Of a stretch of DNA of 64,000 nt, positions 9,983 to 22,863 are shown one piece after another. Within the stretch, counting starts at the first letter, position 1. Every line of letters begins with the position of its first letter. Source of the DNA: Turnera subulata (lineage: Eukaryota > Streptophyta > Magnoliopsida > Malpighiales > Passifloraceae). The stretch lies in assembly GCA_028386065.3 (NCBI GenBank), contig JAKUCV010001646.1:62001-126000 (forward strand). Reading direction: 5' to 3'. The translations under genes were made by a program, and so were the position numbers. The notes beneath the pieces were generated by a model. It saw only the letters and a list, made by a program, of their open reading frames with translations. It had not been told where the DNA came from and searched no databases.

Positions 9983-12900
9983 ATGCAGCAGCACCTGATG
10001 CAGATGCAGCCCATGATGGCAGCCTATTATCCCAGCAACGTCACTACTGATCACATCCAACAGGTCTCTTCCTTCTTGCCTTTCTCTTATCTCCTCTCCT
10101 CTTCTCTTTTCTTTTCATCTCTTTCACTGCTTTCTTTTCCAGCTTTTGGTTGGCCTCGTTTGTCACTAGCAGCTTGCTCTTTTTTCTTTTCCTTTTCCTG
10201 TTTTTGATTCTCTAGCCCACTCACTCTATTGGACATCTGCTGTTTTCACACTCTTTTCCTTGCCTTTTCTTTTTCTTCTTATGTGCTTCCTCATCATGAC
10301 TGGCACCCTTTTTGCACTGCTGTGTCGTCGTGCGTTGCACTTCTTGTGTGTGTATGTATAGAGAGATAGATATTGTTGAGTGAGTGTTCCCTTTTGTTTT
10401 CTTTTCACAGATGAAAGGGCTATTATGATGATCAGTTATATATAGTTATACTTACTTGTTGTGGGTTCTTTTTCAAGTTCTTATAGCAGCAGCAGCCGCA
10501 GCTCATGTCTTTCTTTCCTGCTGCTTCTGTTGTATCTTTCTGTCTGCATATTTTTTTCATGTTATCAGAAATTCAGAACTTTTTCTGTCTCTGAATCTTT
10601 CTGATGATTTGGTCATCTTGGATTGGGGGGCCAGAGGTCAGCATCCTAAAAATGACATGGTCCTCCTCTTATAAAACTATTGCAACTGTTTCTTCTTTTC
10701 TTTTTTGTTTTCCGGCTGTTCTTTGACCACTGCTTATAGTTTATTCCACCGTGGATATATATATTTGGTGGATCTCATATTTATTTTTAAAGGGTCTTGT
10801 ATCTTCTCTTCTTTTTTGTTCTTTACTTGACCATGATGGCCTAATATTCTGCACATAAGACTTGGTCTTGCTTGTTTTCTTCCGGCCAAGGAGCAGATAA
10901 TGCTAATAAACAAACCAACATGTTCCCTTTTGTGTTTTCCCTCCCGTTCTTTATTTATGTATAGTCTACCTTGTGGCCAAACTCTTTGATTGCAACCTAT
11001 ACCGAATTATAACCTCAGTTGGCCTCAGTGATTTTGTAAATCAGAGTTGTTTCTTGTCGGCTTCTGTTGATTATGGTTTCATTTCTGTGACTATTCTACT
11101 AGTGTTAAGACAGGATGGTGTTTTATGGAATGTTGTTTTACCGGACAAGGAAGGCTTGCTGTTAGATTTACATCCTTAACATGTCACAGGAAACCAGAAG
11201 ATACGCAGATCATGGTGTAAATAGATGGACTTAGCCAGTTATAGGAGGCTGTTTCAAAATTTAGCGTATTAATTTTAGGACTAGTAAATCCTTGGCGGAG
11301 AGTAGAAACCGTAGGGGCCATGGAATATTTGAATAATTTGGCCAAAATGATCCCTTGGGATATAAAATTTGATAGCCTTGAGTTTGCTATGGAGTTTTTG
11401 TTTTTGTTTTGCTGGATCAACTGACTGCAACTATATTGTTCAGGTAGTTTGCCTCTTCACCTCTTGGACATCTATATCAATCTTTCTGAGTGAATACTAA
11501 CATGTTTAGGATTGCTGGGAAATTTATTAAACTGAGCGACCTTGTATCCTTGGTAGACTGACTTGTCTGTGAATGAAAATTGTTAAATTTGATTATGTTT
11601 TAAATGTTGTCCATTGGTCTTTCTTCTTTTAAAGAAAAAACTTTTGTATTTAATTTTGTGGTCATTGTTTCTATATGTTTGCCTTGCTGTTGATATGTGG
11701 TCAGTTTGAGAGATCTTTTATGTTGTGGTCCTCCTTTACTGTTTCCACAATTATTGAGGCTTTTCTCGTACATCATCCATATAATACAGGCTGAATACTA
11801 GTAGCAACCAATCGTCTAAATGTTCATTTCCACAACCAAAGTTCAGCCGCATTAATTAATTTTAGTAGTCGGCAAGTATTCTGAGCATTATAAGCTTGTA
11901 CACTTTGGTAAACTTCCTACTTTTTCTTTTTTTGAACTAGGGAAACTTCCAACTACTATAGCTTGTATGGTCCCCTCAGCCAATCTTAGTATAAGAAGGC
12001 CAAAAAAATGTAGAGTATAAAAAGTATAATGACTTGTCTTCGTGATTGTTGGGCCTCGGAAGCATTTGAGTTTGTTGACACTGAAGGTTATGATGGAGTT
12101 GAGATTCTGGCCTTGTCATTGGTGTTCAACAGTCCTAATTAACCTGAGATGGTAAAGCCAAGATCTCGTAGGCCTGTTGATCCCAGGAAAGCATTTTAGT
12201 TTTGTGAAAAGTTTTAGAGAATATTGAATGAGACCTATAACTCACTGAATGTAGTAAGCAAAACCTTCTTGAGTGAGCTTGTTGCAATATCCTATTCAGC
12301 TTGGCAGAGGAGGGGGTACTGCACAGGTTGCTACAATTGTTAGCTGTTGAGGCTGTAATAAAGATTTTCAGTGAAAACTCCATGTATACTTAGTTGATTG
12401 CTTGTTGAGTACCAAGTGTGGTTGCCCTCTATGTAAATGGACTCCTGCTTGCAAAATGCACCTGTGTTTGTAATTTTTGCGAGTAACCTCTAAAGAGTTT
12501 GATCACTCTATTTCATATTTATAAGATTGCTAATTTTTTTGCGTAGAAGGGGCTAGCCCTGCTAAATCTGGCCCTTGGAATGAAATGCTGGCGGTTTTTG
12601 TTCAATGTTTTATTGCAATTATGTCTGGGAGACTGAACGAAAGCCAGTTTGATATTAATATAACTGCATGTAAAATCAGTTGCTTTTTTAAGGATGCTAG
12701 CACATTTGCTTTCCCATTTTCAGGAACTGAGATAGCAAAGAAAATTCTTCTTGGCATCTTTTCGTGTATATATTTTACTTGTTAACCAGTCATTTTACTG
12801 ATTGTTTTACCAACTTTTGTCATACAGTATCTGGACGAGAACAAGTCATTGATTTTGAAGATTGTTGAGAGCCAGAATTCAGGAAAGCTCAATGAGTGTG

Positions 12901-14753
12901 CAGAGTAAGCACTAGCTTTTAAACACCTCATTTGAAAGTTTGATTTCTTTTTCTTTTCTTTTCTTTTCTTCTTTTTACTACTTTGGGAAAAAGCCATCCC
13001 CTATGATGATTCTGGCCTCCATGTTGTGTTTGCCATAAGGATATTTTAGAAAAAAAGACTGCCTAGAAACTGTAGGGGAAAAGCATATAAATCTGATCAT
13101 GATCTATAGTGAAACTGTCCTAGAGATTTCAGATGCTGGACTGATGACTGCAAACTGTGCAACTTTATAGTTAGGTGGGCCCTTTTCAAACCTTTGGTGG
13201 CAGCATCTTGAACTTAGTTGACCTGCTCTTGCCTAAATCACAGTCCATTGTGGGTATTTGTTCAGTGCTTTAGCTTTTTTTTTTTCTTTTTTTGATAAGA
13301 CAGTGCTTCAGCTTTATACACCTTTGTATGGCAATGCTTTGAATTTATTTCACCTGCTTCACCTTTTGGGAAAAATTTCCATGACAACTTAATGATGGAG
13401 AAACTAAAACTAGTTAGCTGCACTGTCGCTCTGTGGTTTATACTCCCCGTATTTTATCTTTACCAACATAGTCTAACGTTGGATCTGTCTGCTTCCATTG
13501 CATATCTTCATTAACCATTTGCCCAGTACATTATTGTTGTGGCTCATGATCATTACTGGTTCACGGTGGTTCCACAATCTTGATAGTTAGAGCAACAGTA
13601 TAGCCAAATTTATAGGGAATTTTCTAGAAAAGTGGGTTGATAGGGACGAGACTCTATTAGTTGGCCCATATTAAACTTGAAACAGGTGGGTTCTCTCTCA
13701 GTATTCCTATTATTCATTTCATCTAAGAATTGTTTTCAAAATCTTTCATGGTGGGTATGTTGGATTGCATTTTTTAATCTTAAATGAACCAAACACTATG
13801 ATCCTGGTCATAGGAGGCGCAGCTGGAAATATGTATTTACCAAATGGTTTATGGTGCTTGGAATAACTCATTTCATTAATCTGAAGTTGCTGTTCAGGCA
13901 TAGGTTCAAATAAGCAGAAACTGGCGTGTCAGGCTTTGGTTCTGTGTCAATTTTGTTTTTATCTGTACCCATTGTGGCTGGGGTTGTTGCTTAATCTCTC
14001 TGTTAGCTAGTGCTTGCTGCTTGCAAATACGTGAAACACATTGGTGGAGGAGATTTATCCACCCAAATCTGCCCAATGAAAAAATTTTATAGACTTATTT
14101 TAATGTTTGAACTTTAACGGTATTAAGGAGCAACTCTTTCTGTGGCAGGAACCAAGCAAGGCTACAGAGGAATCTCATGTACTTGGCTGCAATTGCGGAT
14201 TCTCAACCTCAGCCACCAACCATGCATTCACAGGTAAGAGTATGCTGTTATTCTGCAAATAAAATCAGATGCAAGCCATGAGCTCAATTTGATTTTCTAG
14301 TGCTTTTTTTTGGCTGAGGGATTAGCTTTGCGTTTGAAGGAATGCTAATGTTGTATGCTAAATTCCTTGCAGTTCCCTCCCACTGGAATTATGCAGCCCG
14401 GGGCACACTACATGCAGCACCAACAAGCTGCGCAAATGACACCACAGGCCCTTATGGCCGCACGCTCCTCCATGCTGTATGCTCAGCAACCATTCTCTGC
14501 ATTGCAACAACAACAAGCCTTACACAGCCAACTTGGGATGAGCTGTGGTGGAAGCACAGGACTTCACATGCTGCAAAGCGAGGCGAGTGCTGCCGGTGGC
14601 AGTGGCGGGATGGGGGCCGGGGGATTCGGCGACTTTGGTGGAAGCAAGCAAGATATTGGGAGCACTTCCACAGATGGAGGCAGGAGCTCTGGTGGCCAAG
14701 GTAGTGATGGAGGTGAAACCCTTTACTTGAAAGCTTCTGATGATGGGAACTGA
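9983..14753 (+). CDS. GIF1: GRF-interacting factor 1 (ANGUSTIFOLIA3-type transcriptional coactivator)
   Basis: Four exons: 9983-10063, 12828-12904, 14149-14233 and 14373-14753, all with GT-AG introns (2764, 1244 and 139 bp). The joined frame is 624 nt, or 207 residues plus stop, close to the roughly 210 of Arabidopsis GIF1. The N terminus (MQQHLMQMQPMMAAYYPSNV) and the next two exons form the SNH/SSXT domain (about residues 10-80, including KSLILKIVESQNSGKL and NLMYLAAIADSQPQPP). Exon 4 gives a Q/M/H-rich stretch, then a G/S-rich tail ending GGETLYLKASDDGN, the family's C-terminal signature. Family knowledge: GIF proteins bind GRF transcription factors through the SNH domain and recruit SWI/SNF remodellers in the nucleus, promoting cell proliferation in leaves and floral organs. 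The start codon is fixed by the family N terminus. No frameshift or stop is seen. The long first intron is usual for this gene. Introns 1 and 2 each carry a micro-retroposon scar. Confidence 0.96.
11907..11954 (-). mobile_element. Micro-retroposon in GIF1 intron 1
   Basis: GGTAAACTTCCTACT (11907-11921) and GGGAAACTTCCAACT (11940-11954) match at 13 of 15 bases and flank an 18-bp insert reading TAGTTC(A)7GAAAA on the minus strand. The mismatches suggest an older event. Confidence 0.55.
13263..13315 (-). mobile_element. Micro-retroposon in GIF1 intron 2
   Basis: CAGTGCTTTAGCTTT (13263-13277) and CAGTGCTTCAGCTTT (13301-13315) match at 14 of 15 bases and flank a 23-bp insert that reads TCTTATC(A)7G(A)n on the minus strand. 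The bases before the tail resemble the 3' end of the full LINE in this window (TAGCATC before its A tail). Confidence 0.65.
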
Positions 14754-15912
14754 GTGGTAATTAAGAACATATCATATGATCGACGTAGTGTTTGTTAGCA
14801 TCTGAGGTTAGGAAACTTTTAGTCTGGAAGTTGACTTAGAAAGGAAAGTGCAAAGTACTTGGTGTTTTAGAGGACTTTTCTGTGTTGCAGGAAAACCATG
14901 GGAGAACTTAAAAACTCCCAAAGTTTGTCTGGTTGTTTTGTGCCCGTGGAATCATGAATATTGTGCTAGTTTATCATGTAAATTTCTAGTTCATGTTTTG
15001 GTTGCTTTTTGTGCTTTCCTTTGGCCTACCATGAGCTCTGGTCTTTAGATTGGCTGCTGTTGGACAACCACCTTCCAGGAAGACAGAGTTAGCCATATCA
15101 AAGAGAAGAAATTTAGCTTTAAGACAAAGCGAGCATGCTTTGTCAATTTTTTTGTCTTATGAAGAATCGTATGAAGGTGATCTTTGTTGCTTACATTTTT
15201 TCGTGGGGACTGAAGTTTCTTCCATCTTCCACCTACGGCCATAAGAATTGATTGATGGCAACCTACGTCTCTTAATCTTTCCAAGTTAAGACAAGTTAAA
15301 ATGTAACAAGTTTCAGAAAAGAAATCGTGGGTGACTTTTCCTATTTAAGTTGTTACAAAACATATTCATGGGCGATTCTAGAAATAATAAAAAAAAAAAA
15401 CAAGAATGAGTGTGAAAGAAGATTTTATTCCTTAATGGACTGACATGAAATCTAGTAAAAAATTTCCACCAAGCCAACATTCCTTGTACTGCTATGGCAG
15501 TGCATTCTTCTTAGATTGGACACCAATGGGTTATGAGTTCAATTTTAGTGGGTGGGTTTGAGGGTGATTTGGGTGGAGATTGTGTAGTTTTTAAGTTCTG
15601 ATGTCCTAAAAAAAAAAAAAAAAAAGAAATCCCATCAAGCTCTTGCCTATGAGAGGTCGGCAAACCTTGCAAGAGTTGGCTACCATTAGTGTAGTCCTTT
15701 AGCTTGAGCATTCCATGCGAATTTGCCATGGTTGAAAGGGTGTGTTCCAATGGTTGGCAAGATGTGCAAAGGAAGTACACAAGAGAGATAAAAACGAATA
15801 TTGTGAGAGGGTTTTACTTGCTACAAGCACTCTTTTTGTTGCACTTATGGATTGTTTTTAGCTCTTGTTCAAAACTTGCTAAGAATGACTATAATATTGC
15901 TGCACAAAAGTA
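14754..15912 (+). other. GIF1 3' region and downstream intergenic DNA
   Basis: The first few hundred bases are presumably the GIF1 3' untranslated region; no single convincing poly(A) site stands out. An A-run follows AATAAT at 15382-15400 and another A-run lies at 15608-15625. No coding region is supported. Confidence 0.4.
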
Positions 15913-17190
15913 GTGGCATTGTCAACTCCGTTAGACCATTTTTTAAAAAAATTAATGAGACGGATACATTAAACATTAGGGATTAATTCCCTCCGTAACT
16001 GTCACAAATATCTATTGGTAATTTCCCACGTCTGAACACACCTTATCTTACAAAACCCTGCGATTCGTATCTTTATTGATTTTAACTTGTTAAATATAGA
16101 TATGGACATAAAATAAATTAGATAAACTAACAGAATAAACTGAAAGTTGATTTAGTATAGAGTATCATAAAATTTTTTCACGCGAAAAAATGTATTAGTC
16201 TTATCTTTTAGGTAAAATTATATAAAAAGTTACAAAGAATTTAAATAAAAAAAAGTTATAAGAAAAAATTGAATAAAAATATTATTTTAAGCAAACTCAA
16301 ATAAAAGTGATAATATTTTGAAAACAATGCATCAAGTGGCTTCATGTGATAGAGGTGTGTTGGAAGGGTGTGTTTCAATGTGTGTGGCTAGCATTCCTCT
16401 AATAAATATTCATATTAGGTTGAGAGTTCTAACCTTACCAAAATAGTCCCTCTTGGTAACTAATACTAGTGCAAGCACTTGCTGACCATGGTGGTAATTC
16501 TAACCTTACCAATACAATCCATCTTGGTGACTAATCTATAAATACCAATGCAAGCACTTGCTGACCATAGTAGTTACCTCCACTTGCTAGCCTCCTCCGA
16601 ACCTAAACTTTTTTTCCAAAAAAAATCCAGTGGTAACTTGTGGAAATGAATAGAATGCCTTGTTAGCCTTGTTCCAATATGGGAATATGTTTTAGAAGGA
16701 GAAGCATTTTTTTTTTGTCAGCATTTAGAAGGAGAAGCATTGTGGTGGCGAGTATGCTAAAATTACTGTAACCCTTTGTTGGGCTCCTCTTTATGGGCCT
16801 TCTTTATATTGGATTCTTAGGGCCTCCCTCTTGAGTGCCTCCTATTAGAGCATCGTTGTAAAAACTACAATACTTAAAAAAATTTCATCAGCAAACAAAA
16901 ATCAAATAAAGTTTGCAATAAATATGCCTCTCTCTCTTATACAGAGAGCAGGCCAGGGAAACATATTTTAACTTATTTTTATGCACTAACTCTTTTCTAT
17001 ACCATATGATATTGCCTTTTTTTTAATTATTATTGTTTTGAGAATCTACTTGATGCTGCTTGAAGCAATTCCCCTGGTGACTCCATGTCAAGGCTCATTA
17101 ATTTACCTAAAGTAACTTTACCGCTCCATATATAATTTACCAAACTATATCATCAAAGCTTTGCATTAAAATACATAGTGAAATACAAAC
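15913..17190. repeat. Left copy of a tandemly duplicated host intergenic segment
   Basis: Matches 46177-47462 over its whole length, from CAACTCCGTTAG to ATACATAGTGAAA. By eye the last 520 bp differ at about ten sites, and the first half also has indels. It stops exactly where the big retrotransposon nest begins at 17191. In the right copy the same sequence runs directly into the 3' end of the VQ gene. It carries no recognisable gene. Confidence 0.85.
16691..16740 (-). mobile_element. Micro-retroposon with 17-bp TSD and an empty site in the same window
   Basis: TTTAGAAGGAGAAGCAT occurs at 16691-16707 and 16724-16740 around a 16-bp insert that reads TGCTGAC(A)9 on the minus strand. In the duplicate segment near 47002-47019 the 17-mer occurs once with no insert, so the empty site is visible directly. 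Confidence 0.85.
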
Positions 17191-18894
17191 TTTAACGACC
17201 CAGGTAAAATTTTTGTGATTTTTACCAAGCTGTTTTGACTTTTACGGTGGTTAATAAAATTTTATCACGGTTAATCAAGAATTTTACCAATCCGAGTTAA
17301 TTTTCATTATTTTCACTATTACTTTTGCTACTCTTAAATTTTTATTATTTTTATTATTGTCATTATTATTATTATTTTCCTAAGCAACAATAATAGTAAT
17401 ATTATTATTATTATATTTTTTTGCAAAAATTTACTAATTAAATTTTTTTTAAAAAAATCTTCGATGATTTTTGGCTAAGTTTTTATTTATGAAATTTTCA
17501 ACGAATTTACTATCTACAATTCCATATCGTTCTTCCCTTACTAAAAAAAGTTAATATTACTGTATATTATTGCTGTTAATGTTGTTATTAATATTATAAA
17601 CAAAACATTTATTAACTACTTTTCCATAATTACTAATTAACATGTTTTAGGAAATTAACTCTACCAAATAAGTATAGAAATTTATTTTGGACTTCATCTA
17701 AAATTAAATAGTTTAGTAAAAGCTTTCCTAAATTATATTTTGAAATAAATTATGTCTAAGTATGGAACACAAGGTTGGGTGTAGTTTTGGCCGATACGAC
17801 GCAGTTTTGTCCTAGCCAAAACATAAAACACACGGAGCCCTGAGTTTTGACCAAGACAGTTGACTGAGTTTGGGGACGTCTAAACGACGTCGTTTCATTG
17901 TCGGCAGGGCAAAATTATTGCCCGACAACCATCCTTTTCTCCTTTCTTTTCTCATTTGTTTTCTTTCTCATTTTTTTCCTCCTGACCTTCCCCACCTTCC
18001 TCGTCTCCTTCCTCCCCTCTTTCCCTTTTTCTTCTCCTTCCTTGCAGAGACTACCCGCACCCTTCCTGTAACCACAACCCAAACCACATCCTCTCTGCAC
18101 CCCTCATTCTTCTCCTTCCTTGCAGAAACCACCCGCACCCTTCCTTTTCTTCCTTCCTCTTCCGCTTGCCTCATCCATTGCCACATCTTGCTGCCTCCGC
18201 CTTACACAAGAGGGCCGGATCTCTTCTCCTCAGCCGCCCCTTCCTCAGTTCTTCCTCTCCTTGCCTCTGACGCGTCGCTGGCCAGACGAGGAGAGCCACC
18301 CGAGTCCTCCTCGACCTGCTGCTGCCGACAGCCACACGCCGCCGGCGTCTCTCTCCTTCCACCAGTTGCGGCCGCCGACCCCTGCAACTCGTCAACGCCG
18401 TGACTGTCGCCCTGGTCTCCACTCCGATCTGCCGGTTGCCGTCGCCGTCGTGTGGGTATGAGCTGACAACGAATCTTGTTCCTCTTCCTTTCTTTCTTTT
18501 CTCCCTCTTCTTCCTGTACCCGATTCGTGATAGTTTGGACTAATCGGGTCTTGTCTTGTTATTGTGTTCTCTGTTTGTGGCACTATGAACCGGGCGTACT
18601 TTTGGTCGGTTTTGTGACGAGGCTTGGATGTCGTTGTTGTTGCTACTGTGGCTGTGGGGATGGTGTGTTTGTTGGGGTTTAATGGGCAGCGGGGTTGCTG
18701 CTCACGGGTGACGGTGGCGCTGCTGCTGTTGTTGGTTGGAGTAGGTGTGAACAGCAACAGTGGGTTTGTGCACTGCGTGAACAGTACCTAGGCTGGAATC
18801 CGGCGAGTTTCCGGTGTCTCAGGTATTTTCCGGCGAGCTCGGAAACGGACCTTTAGGTAAAACCTGAGCTTTGGACCTTGTGCATCATATTAAC

Positions 18895-21559
18895 TGAAAC
18901 GCCCCGACCCGTATTTACCAAACACAGTAAACACGTGCCGAAACTATTCTTATTGATGGAACAGATAGTAGATCGCAGTAAAAATTCTACACGATAAATC
19001 CAAATACAGCATAAGTACAAAGCAACATCTGTCACCCACACTCGGGGACCATTATTCAATCCACACTCAAAGCTCAACAAAGCAGCACATTCTAGTAAAT
19101 CAACATCATAGGCAATTTAGGAAAGCAGCAACGCAGCAACATATATGACACAGCAGCGGAAGACTTAAATGCACATGCAGCGGAGGTATGGTTCCGGAGT
19201 CAGGTGGAGAAGAAAGCAGCAGCCATCGAACGTCGTACCTGAACTACGAAGCAACTAGACCTACGGGATGAAACCCCGCAGGCGAGGGGTGAGTCCGAAG
19301 TGCTCACCGACGAAGGATAAACAGAGATATGCAATCAACCATAATACTTTCGAAGTAAACACAGACAATCACAACACAAAGATTCTACTAAACTACAACT
19401 GGGCTAAGACCTAAAGAATGTTTATTATTACTACCAATTTTATCTTCCGGCCCCGTCACTGGACAAGCTAGGGTCGTACCTGGTTATTAACTAATTCCGG
19501 ATGCCAGGCCAAAACACAATCCGGGATCAACATCCCAACAACAACCAATCCGAGATCAACATCCCAATATCAACAAATCCGGGATCAACATCCCAATAAC
19601 AACATCATCCGGGATCAACATCCCCAACAACCAAACCAAACCGGCCATGACACCACAGAACTAGTCTCTAACCATCTAGTCGTACCACTGCTTTCCACGT
19701 GACAATTATATCATCTTCTCAAATTCAGTACAGTTTCATAACTCTATCCTCAATTACCCATCTTTCCATTATTTCAAATTATTCCACAGACTCAACCAAT
19801 CAACAATCTCGTATCACTAATTATTCACAATTAACAGTTCAACATTAATCTCAGCATAGATTTCACAAATCAATAACACAGCTAACCAACAACAGCAACA
19901 ACATCATAGCAGTCAAATAGCCAACAATATTCATCTCAGCAGTCCAATCAAACAACAAATCAAACACAGTATTACGGGCACATATCAAGGGTTATCCATC
20001 CTCACCTTAGACGACTATCAAGTTTGGAAATGCCCCACAGACTCCAAGTCTGGTTCCTCAGGTATCTGCTTGTTATCAACTCCTATATCAAACAAATAAT
20101 ATGCACACATAAGTGATATGCAAATGTCAAGCTACTACTGTATACCGAAAAGAAATAAATACTAACTCGTCTCGGTTACTGCCTCGGGTTAATTTTCTAT
20201 TATCATCATCATTCACCATTTATTTTCAAGGTGTCAAAATAATATCATATTTATATTTATACCCGAATATTATTCCGGTATTTTATTACCTTGATAATAC
20301 CCCTTTCCAAAATTGTTTCTTAAGTATGTACTTCCAAAATATTAGTCCCACCAATTATTTTTATTTCCAAGTTTTTCCAGAATTATATTTTCCCTTTTTC
20401 CAGATTTTATTTTTTTTTAATTAAATCGGACTGGGCCCAAATAGTGCTGGCAAAAACCTACTGCACAAGCCCATCTCAAACCCCAAGCAGGAGTCCAAGA
20501 TCAGGCCCGCGCAGCAGGCCCAACGCTCAGCCCACGGCCCGACCCAAACTCCAAGCCCAGCAGACCCAAAACCCAACCCATACTCCAAACAGGTCAACCT
20601 GCGACCCATACTACACATCCGGGTCTGCACATCCCACAGCTAACCTTGCAGCGGCGGAACGGGCGGCGCGGGGAGGCGACTGCAGGCGGAACGGCGTCAG
20701 CGCACGCAAGGCGAGACGGTGCAGACGGAGATGCGTGCGATGGCGGCGTGGAGAAAGGTGGCGGTCGCGACTTGGTCCCGTCGGCTGCTGGTCGCCGTGT
20801 ACGAAGGTGAAGGCGGCGAGGCTCGGGTGACGTGCTTCGGTCTCGTCTCCTCTACGCGGTGGTCGAGCGAGTGGAAAGAGCAAGGGAGGGAGGCGGCTAA
20901 TGATGGTCTCGGGTTTGGTGGTGGTGGTGAGGTGGTGTGGTGGTCGGCCACAGGGAAGAAGGAGGAGAAAAAAAATGAAAAGAGGAAGGGGAAGGGGTGA
21001 CGTGGCAGTTGTGTGTTGGTTGTTTGTTGTTTTGTTTTTTTTTTCCTGGTATGGTTGTGCAGGGTGATTTGCAGAAAACGGTTTGCAGGTAAGTTTTGCA
21101 GAGGAAATGTTAGGCACTGAGTTCAGTTTTTTTTTGCAAGCAGAAAAATGGTGCAGGGAGAAGAGAAGAAGGCAGAGTTCACGGGCAATTACTGGTGTTT
21201 CACAGGTGGCACAGTCCACTCACATGCTTCACAGTGGGTGGTGGTTGCTCCAACATTGTGCAGCATGTGAGGCGGGTTCTGTCCGGACCAGAAAATAACT
21301 ATAATGCCCCTTTGACTTTATTTCTGGCCCGATTACTCGGGGTTAATCCTGACTTTTCTGAAGATTCCTGGACCCGAAAAATTCCAACTTGGTCTGGAAA
21401 ATCCGCAGAAAAATCCCGAGCGTGGGACAGGGCTCGGTTTCGGAATCCAAAGCCCAAATTACCATAAATTAGTTACCCAAGACTAATTTTTATGGTAAAC
21501 AACTGTAAAATATTTTTTACGATACCGGTAAAAACGTAAAAATTACCCGGGCTGTTACA
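18895..21559 (-). mobile_element. 3' LTR of the Tekay/Del gypsy element
   Basis: On the minus strand this starts TGTAACAGCCCGGG at 21559, directly after the polypurine tract, and ends GGGGCGTTTCA at 18895. It is 2665 bp, long as is typical of Tekay/Del chromoviruses. It contains four mini-hairpin units (19519-19632), the conserved block (19255-19322) and a GC-rich leader (20640-20900). Over about 385 bp aligned by eye to the 5' LTR (26329-26712) I count roughly 14 differences, most of them C/T or G/A. The left-flank candidate TSD is TTAAC (18890-18894). The right flank is lost, so it cannot be confirmed. Confidence 0.9.
19519..19632 (-). repeat. Four-unit mini-hairpin array in gypsy 3' LTR
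   Basis: Four dyads of the CCGGGATCAACATCCC type separated by 13-14-bp A/C-rich spacers. One unit is CCGAGATCAACATCCC, with a single-arm change. This is the same kind of array as at 2377-2616. Confidence 0.85.
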
Positions 21560-21590
21560 GCCTACCCACCTTAAAAGAATTTCGTCCCCA
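21560..21590 (-). other. Polypurine tract of the gypsy element
   Basis: The minus-strand purine-rich stretch (TTTTAAGGTGGGTAGGC) sits immediately upstream of the 3' LTR and overlaps the polyprotein stop codon (TAA at 21573-21571). It is the expected primer site for plus-strand DNA synthesis. Confidence 0.75.
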
Positions 21591-22863
21591 AAATTGACTC
21601 TGGTGCTGTAAACAGGTGCGGATACTGAGAGTGCATGTGCTCCTCAACTTCCCACGTGGACTCGTTCGCAAAGTGCTTGCTCCACTTTACCTTTACCATA
21701 GGAATGACTCGGTTCCTCAACTGTCTAACCTCCCGGGCAAGAATCTGCTCTGGCAATTCCGTATACGTAAGATCCTCTGCGACCTCGACATCTGCTGTAG
21801 TAACCACATGACTCGGATCGGATCTGTACCTCCTCAAAATGGAAACATGAAACACATCATGAATCCGGGACAACTCCTCTGGTAAGGATAGTCTGTACGC
21901 CAAGGGTCCAACCCTTTCCACAATCTCATATGGTCCGATATACCTGGGACTCAGCTTCCCTCTTTTCCCGAATCTGATAACACCCTTCCAAGGTGCAACT
22001 CGGAGGAAAACTCTTTCTCCCACTTGGTACTCCATTTCACGACGATGCTTATCAGCATAACTCTTCTGCTGGTCCTGTGTTGCTCTCATGCTCTGCTTAA
22101 TTACCTGAATCTTGTCAACTGTCTGCTTGACCAAATCTGGGCCTACAATCAAACGGAGACCTTTTTCATCCCAACATACTGGACTTCGGCATTTCCTTCC
22201 GTAAAGAGCTTCAAACGGTGGCATGCCAATGCTGGAATGAAAACTGTTGTTGTAGGCGAACTCCGCTAAAGACAAATACTGATCCCAACTCCCACTGAAA
22301 TTAAGAGCACAAGCCCTTAACATATCCTCCAGTGTCTGGATAGTCCTCTCTGATTGTCCGTCAGTCTGAGGATGAAATGCAGTGCTGAAGCTCAGCTTCG
22401 TTCCCAAGGCTGCTTGCAGATTCTTCCAGAACCGTGATGTGAATCTTGGATCTCTGTCTGAGACTATGGACTTAGGAATCCCATGTAGTCTCACAACCTT
22501 TGCAACATACTGTTTCGCTAACTTATCCAGAGAATCTGTCTGTCGGATGGGGAGAAAATGAGCTGATTTTGTAAGTCGGTCAACGATAACCCAGATGGCA
22601 TCATGCTGTCTCCGGGTCAATGGTAATCTAACCACAAAATCCATAGTGATCATCTCCCACTTCCACTCTGGCACTGTCAAAGATCTCATCTTTCCCGCTG
22701 GAGCCTGATGCTCGGCTTTCACTTGCTGACAAGTGATACAATTAGCCACATACTCTGCTACATCTTTCTTCATACGTGGCCACCAAAAATGACTCCTCAA
22801 ATTCTGATACATCTTGGTGCTCCCAGGGTGCATAGCATACGGCGTCATATGTCCTTCTTCCAA
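21571..22863 (-). pseudogene. Integrase part of the gypsy polyprotein, open over 430 codons
   Basis: The longest undamaged section. It shows the end of the HHCC zinc-binding region (C-I-T-C), the DDE core (first D in ITMDFVVRLP, second in SDRDPRF, and the E in the FHPQTDGQSERTIQ region), and the GPF/GPY-like module (GPYEIVERVGPLAYRLSLP). A C-terminal segment (VKVKWSKH, then ESTWEVEEHM) resembles the chromodomain of Tekay-type chromoviruses, which is thought to steer integration to heterochromatin. It is part of a broken polyprotein, so it is not independently expressed. Confidence 0.85.

Noticed and set aside
9770..10207. ORF of 145 codons over the GIF1 first exon
   Set aside because: It uses a non-ATG start, a different frame from GIF1, and runs through the splice donor at 10064 into intron 1.
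14342..14730. Alternative frames over GIF1 exon 4
   Set aside because: Only the frame ending ETLYLKASDDGN joins correctly to exons 1-3 and matches the GIF1 family; the others are shadows.
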